Shown here piece after piece: positions 61,581 through 64,000 of a DNA stretch of 64,000 nt. The position numbers and the translations under genes were made by a program. The notes beneath the pieces are model-generated. The model made no database searches. It was not told the origin of the DNA and saw only the letters and a program-made list of their open reading frames with translations. The stretch's first letter is position 1, and each line of letters begins with the position of its first letter. Source of the DNA: Closterium sp. Naga37s-1 (lineage: Eukaryota > Streptophyta > Zygnematophyceae > Desmidiales > Closteriaceae); the NCBI GenBank assembly GCA_947471745.1, contig CANJKZ010000425.1, forward strand, positions 1,034,501 through 1,098,500, written 5' to 3'.

Positions 61581-64000
61581 CGACCCAACCGCACGGTTCG
61601 GTTGGTAACCCGCGCTCCGGACCTCCGCCTCGACAGTTCCCCAAACCTCGGCATTAGGCCCGTCGCGCACCCCATTTTCCCACGTTACCATTACCACCGT
61701 AGTTTCGCTATATATTCTTCGCTCATTGTATTCTTGTCTCGATAGTGCAATCCTCGCTCGCTCACTCAATTGCACTCGTAACACTTGGTTATCAGAGCCT
61801 ACGATCTTCTCTCGGACCGCACCCACACCTTCGCTTCCCCACTATCAATTTTCTTGGGGGGGGGTATACGTCTCTCAGCGATCAAGCACCGCCGCTCGTA
61901 GTGCTCTCTCGTAAGCACGCACGGCCACGACAGAGGCTCTCGCTGAGCTTGCCCGACACCCCCGCCATGGCAGAACTCAATGTCGCGACACTGACACATG
62001 AGCAATTAGATCGGCTCATGCGCCAACTCGAAGAATCGGCGCTTGAAATTGCCACACTCACGGCGGAACGCGACTCCACTCGCCAACAATCGACAGTGAA
62101 CGCACCAGCACCAACACATGCACCTGCACATTCAGAGGAGCCGATTGTCATCTCCTCCGGCATACCGACACAGAATGACAGCGTGGGACAACGCTCGGGC
62201 GCAGCCAGTGAGGGCGCCGCTCACTCGATGCCTGGCATGGAGAGAAACAGGACCGCACCAAGCCCACAGGAGCCCCGCAAGTCCCGTCGGTACGTGGAAT
62301 TTGCGGCGACAAGTGGCGAGTACGCCGCCACGGCACCAATGCCACTCAAGCCGCAGCGTCCGCCCTGTTTCGACCCGAGCCAACGTGGGGGTCCGACGGT
62401 TCAGTCGTGGGTCTTCACGATGAACGTGTTTTTTGACGCCAATTACGTCGAGTCGGACGCAGCGAAGATCCGCTACGCTGTTTCGCTGCTGAGGGGCCCC
62501 GCCATGGACTGGTGGCGAGTCATCGTCGCAAGAAGACGGGCCCACGGGCCCAGCCGTCACCAGGAGTTCATTCTGCAAGACAGCCCAGTACAGCACGTGG
62601 GATGCGTGGTGCGCAGGGCTTCGGCCGCGTTTCGAGACAATCGCGGCTTCGATTTCGACGCGTCAGAAGCTGCGCACTTGGCGGCAGCTCGGGTCGGTTC
62701 AAGATTACACTAGCGGCTTTCTCGCACTATGCGAACAAGTCGGCTATATGCACGAAGCGGAGCGGGTGGACCGTTACGTCAGAGGGCTAAAGCTGGACAT
62801 ATCGCACGAAATTATGCTACGCGGGCTCTCAAATTTCAACGAGATCCTCACGCTCGCCTAGAAAATCGACATCATACGACGACCGAGACCGGGGTCCTAC
62901 TACGGACAACGTCCTCGGGCACCGATCGAGCACGCCGCTGTACACGCCGTTGCGACGAATGCAGCTGCCGCACCGTTTAAGGGGCGCTGCTTTGCTTGCA
63001 ATAGGCCGGCCATCGCAAGAGTGAATGCCCAGAGGAGCTGGGGCGGCGCGGAACAGAGCAGGGGCGAGAGTCTCAGAGGCCGGGAAACGCTAGCAGTCAG
63101 TAGAAGTTGGGCCAACTACTGACGAGACTGCCTGCTTGCCCAACTTCACCGACCCTCACCGAGTCACAGTACCGATTCACGCTATCGATCGGGCTCGGAC
63201 GAATAAGGAGGGTACAGCGACGGATTGCCCAGTACTGATTCACAGGAAAATACAGGGAGCAGCAATGAAGATTTTTATAGACAGAGGTGCAAGTCACAGC
63301 TTAGTTAATACCGCGACTGCAAGGAAGCTGCAACTGACACTTAGTCGGTGCTTACCAGAGATCGATGCATGTTTAGTTGACGGAACGCCGCTGGCCATAC
63401 GGGAAAAAGTGGAAAGAGTAAAAATCCGCTGTGGGGGGAACTTCGGGTTTACACAAGAAATGCTCGCGACGACATTGGATGGGCACGACATTTTACTGGG
63501 ACGTGATTGGCTGCGACGATACAACCCGCGAATCGACTGGACGACATGCAGCTGCACTGTGCGAAGTAGCGGTAACTGGGTGGAACTACCTCGCTGGCAG
63601 TCGCCTGAGTCTTCAAAGGTCCACGTCAACGCTATCACGATGAAACGGGCTGTCGCTGCTGGAGCTGACGTGTACGCAGTGGATATCGCGACAGTGGAAG
63701 AAGCGGACAAATCGAGTGATTTCAGAAACTACTGGCGGCAGTACCATCGGAACTACAGGAACTGTTGAAACGATTACCGGAGATCTTCCCCGATGACTTA
63801 CCAGAGGGACTGCCACCTCAGCGGGCGCACGATCACCGAATAGATTTAGAGCTCGGGGCACAGCCAACCGTACAGCGACAGTTCAGACTGACACAGCCCG
63901 AGCTCGACGAGCTAAGGAAGCAGTTAGATTACCTGTTATAGAAAAAAATAATCCGACCGAGCTCATCGCCATTCGCCGCACCGATACTGTTTACACCGAA
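61581..64000 (+). mobile_element. Ty3/gypsy element, 5' part, decayed (runs off right edge)
   Basis: 61581 to about 61792 looks like LTR end sequence (TATATATTC promoter-like box near 61708, ending CGTAACA), followed by a PBS-like TGGTTATCAGAGCC. Then gag, protease and the start of RT. The left LTR terminus was not found because the sequence abuts the copia B LTR directly. Confidence 0.8.
61967..64000 (+). pseudogene. Gypsy gag-protease-RT, frameshifted
   Basis: Gag from MAELNVATLTHEQLDRLM with a coiled-coil start, then SWVFTMNVFFDANYVES and LRGPAMDWWRV, typical of gypsy gag. The frame is lost after about 62530 and can be followed in another frame (FLALCEQVGYMHEAERVDRY) to a TAG at 62859. 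Zinc knuckle CFACNR then GHRKSEC, with a one-base frameshift between. Protease MKIFIDRGASHSLVNT (D-R-G in place of D-S/T-G) and GHDILLGRDWLRRYNP. A further frameshift near 63718, then the RT start LPEIFPDDLPEGLPP and HRIDLELGA, and a TAG at 63939 inside YLL-stop-KKIIRPSSSPFAAP. Confidence 0.82.

Noticed and set aside
41604..63941. UAG reassigned to an amino acid
   Set aside because: In-frame TAGs align with different residues (Tyr, Glu, Trp, Gln), and no conserved host exon here contains an in-frame TAG; kept only as a mutational-bias finding.

Overview
This is nuclear DNA of a green plant lineage. It carries a nuclear psbX gene with a transit peptide and an intron, a plant-type APE1L AP endonuclease, a nardilysin, a NUP50-like nucleoporin, and a protein with plant-type conserved ends (MSRC..PPPGF at the N-terminus, YLPE-D-LPF-PF at the C-terminus). 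GC-rich, low-complexity, intron-rich genes together with nested Ty1-copia elements suggest a streptophyte alga, perhaps a zygnematophyte such as Closterium. That placement is inference; no species marker was identified.

Genes, left to right: nardilysin (minus strand, runs off the left edge); a lysine-rich MSRC protein (plus); a NUP50/RanBD nucleoporin (plus); psbX (plus); a large coiled-coil, His-rich protein of about 1813 residues that I do not recognise (minus); APE1L (plus). Exon boundaries were placed by eye from conserved protein motifs, GT..AG sites and phase agreement.

In this genic half nearly every intron holds decayed partial copies of the neighbouring exon edge. A short palindrome, TTTTGAG-NCGN-CTCAAAA (centre ACGT, GCGC or TCGA), repeatedly sits between direct repeats at the junction of such duplications. 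In APE1L one 49-bp unit containing the palindrome is repeated about 19 times inside what should be one conserved exon. I regard this palindrome/duplication pairing as the most likely undescribed system here.

The right half (33.9-64 kb) is almost entirely mobile DNA. A 5'-truncated LINE (minus) is interrupted by a 421-bp hAT-type MITE with a perfect 8-bp target-site duplication. It is followed by a nest of four copia elements, named A-D here. B is the outermost (LTRs about 97.6% identical). A (99.5%) sits in B's 5' LTR with TSD ATAAT. C (LTRs identical, 129 bp, intact 1981-residue ORF, opposite strand) sits in A's pol with TSD ACAGG. D (RT deleted, opposite strand) sits in B's gag with TSD TCCTT. 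A decayed Ty3/gypsy element runs off the right edge. The LTR divergences agree with the nesting order.
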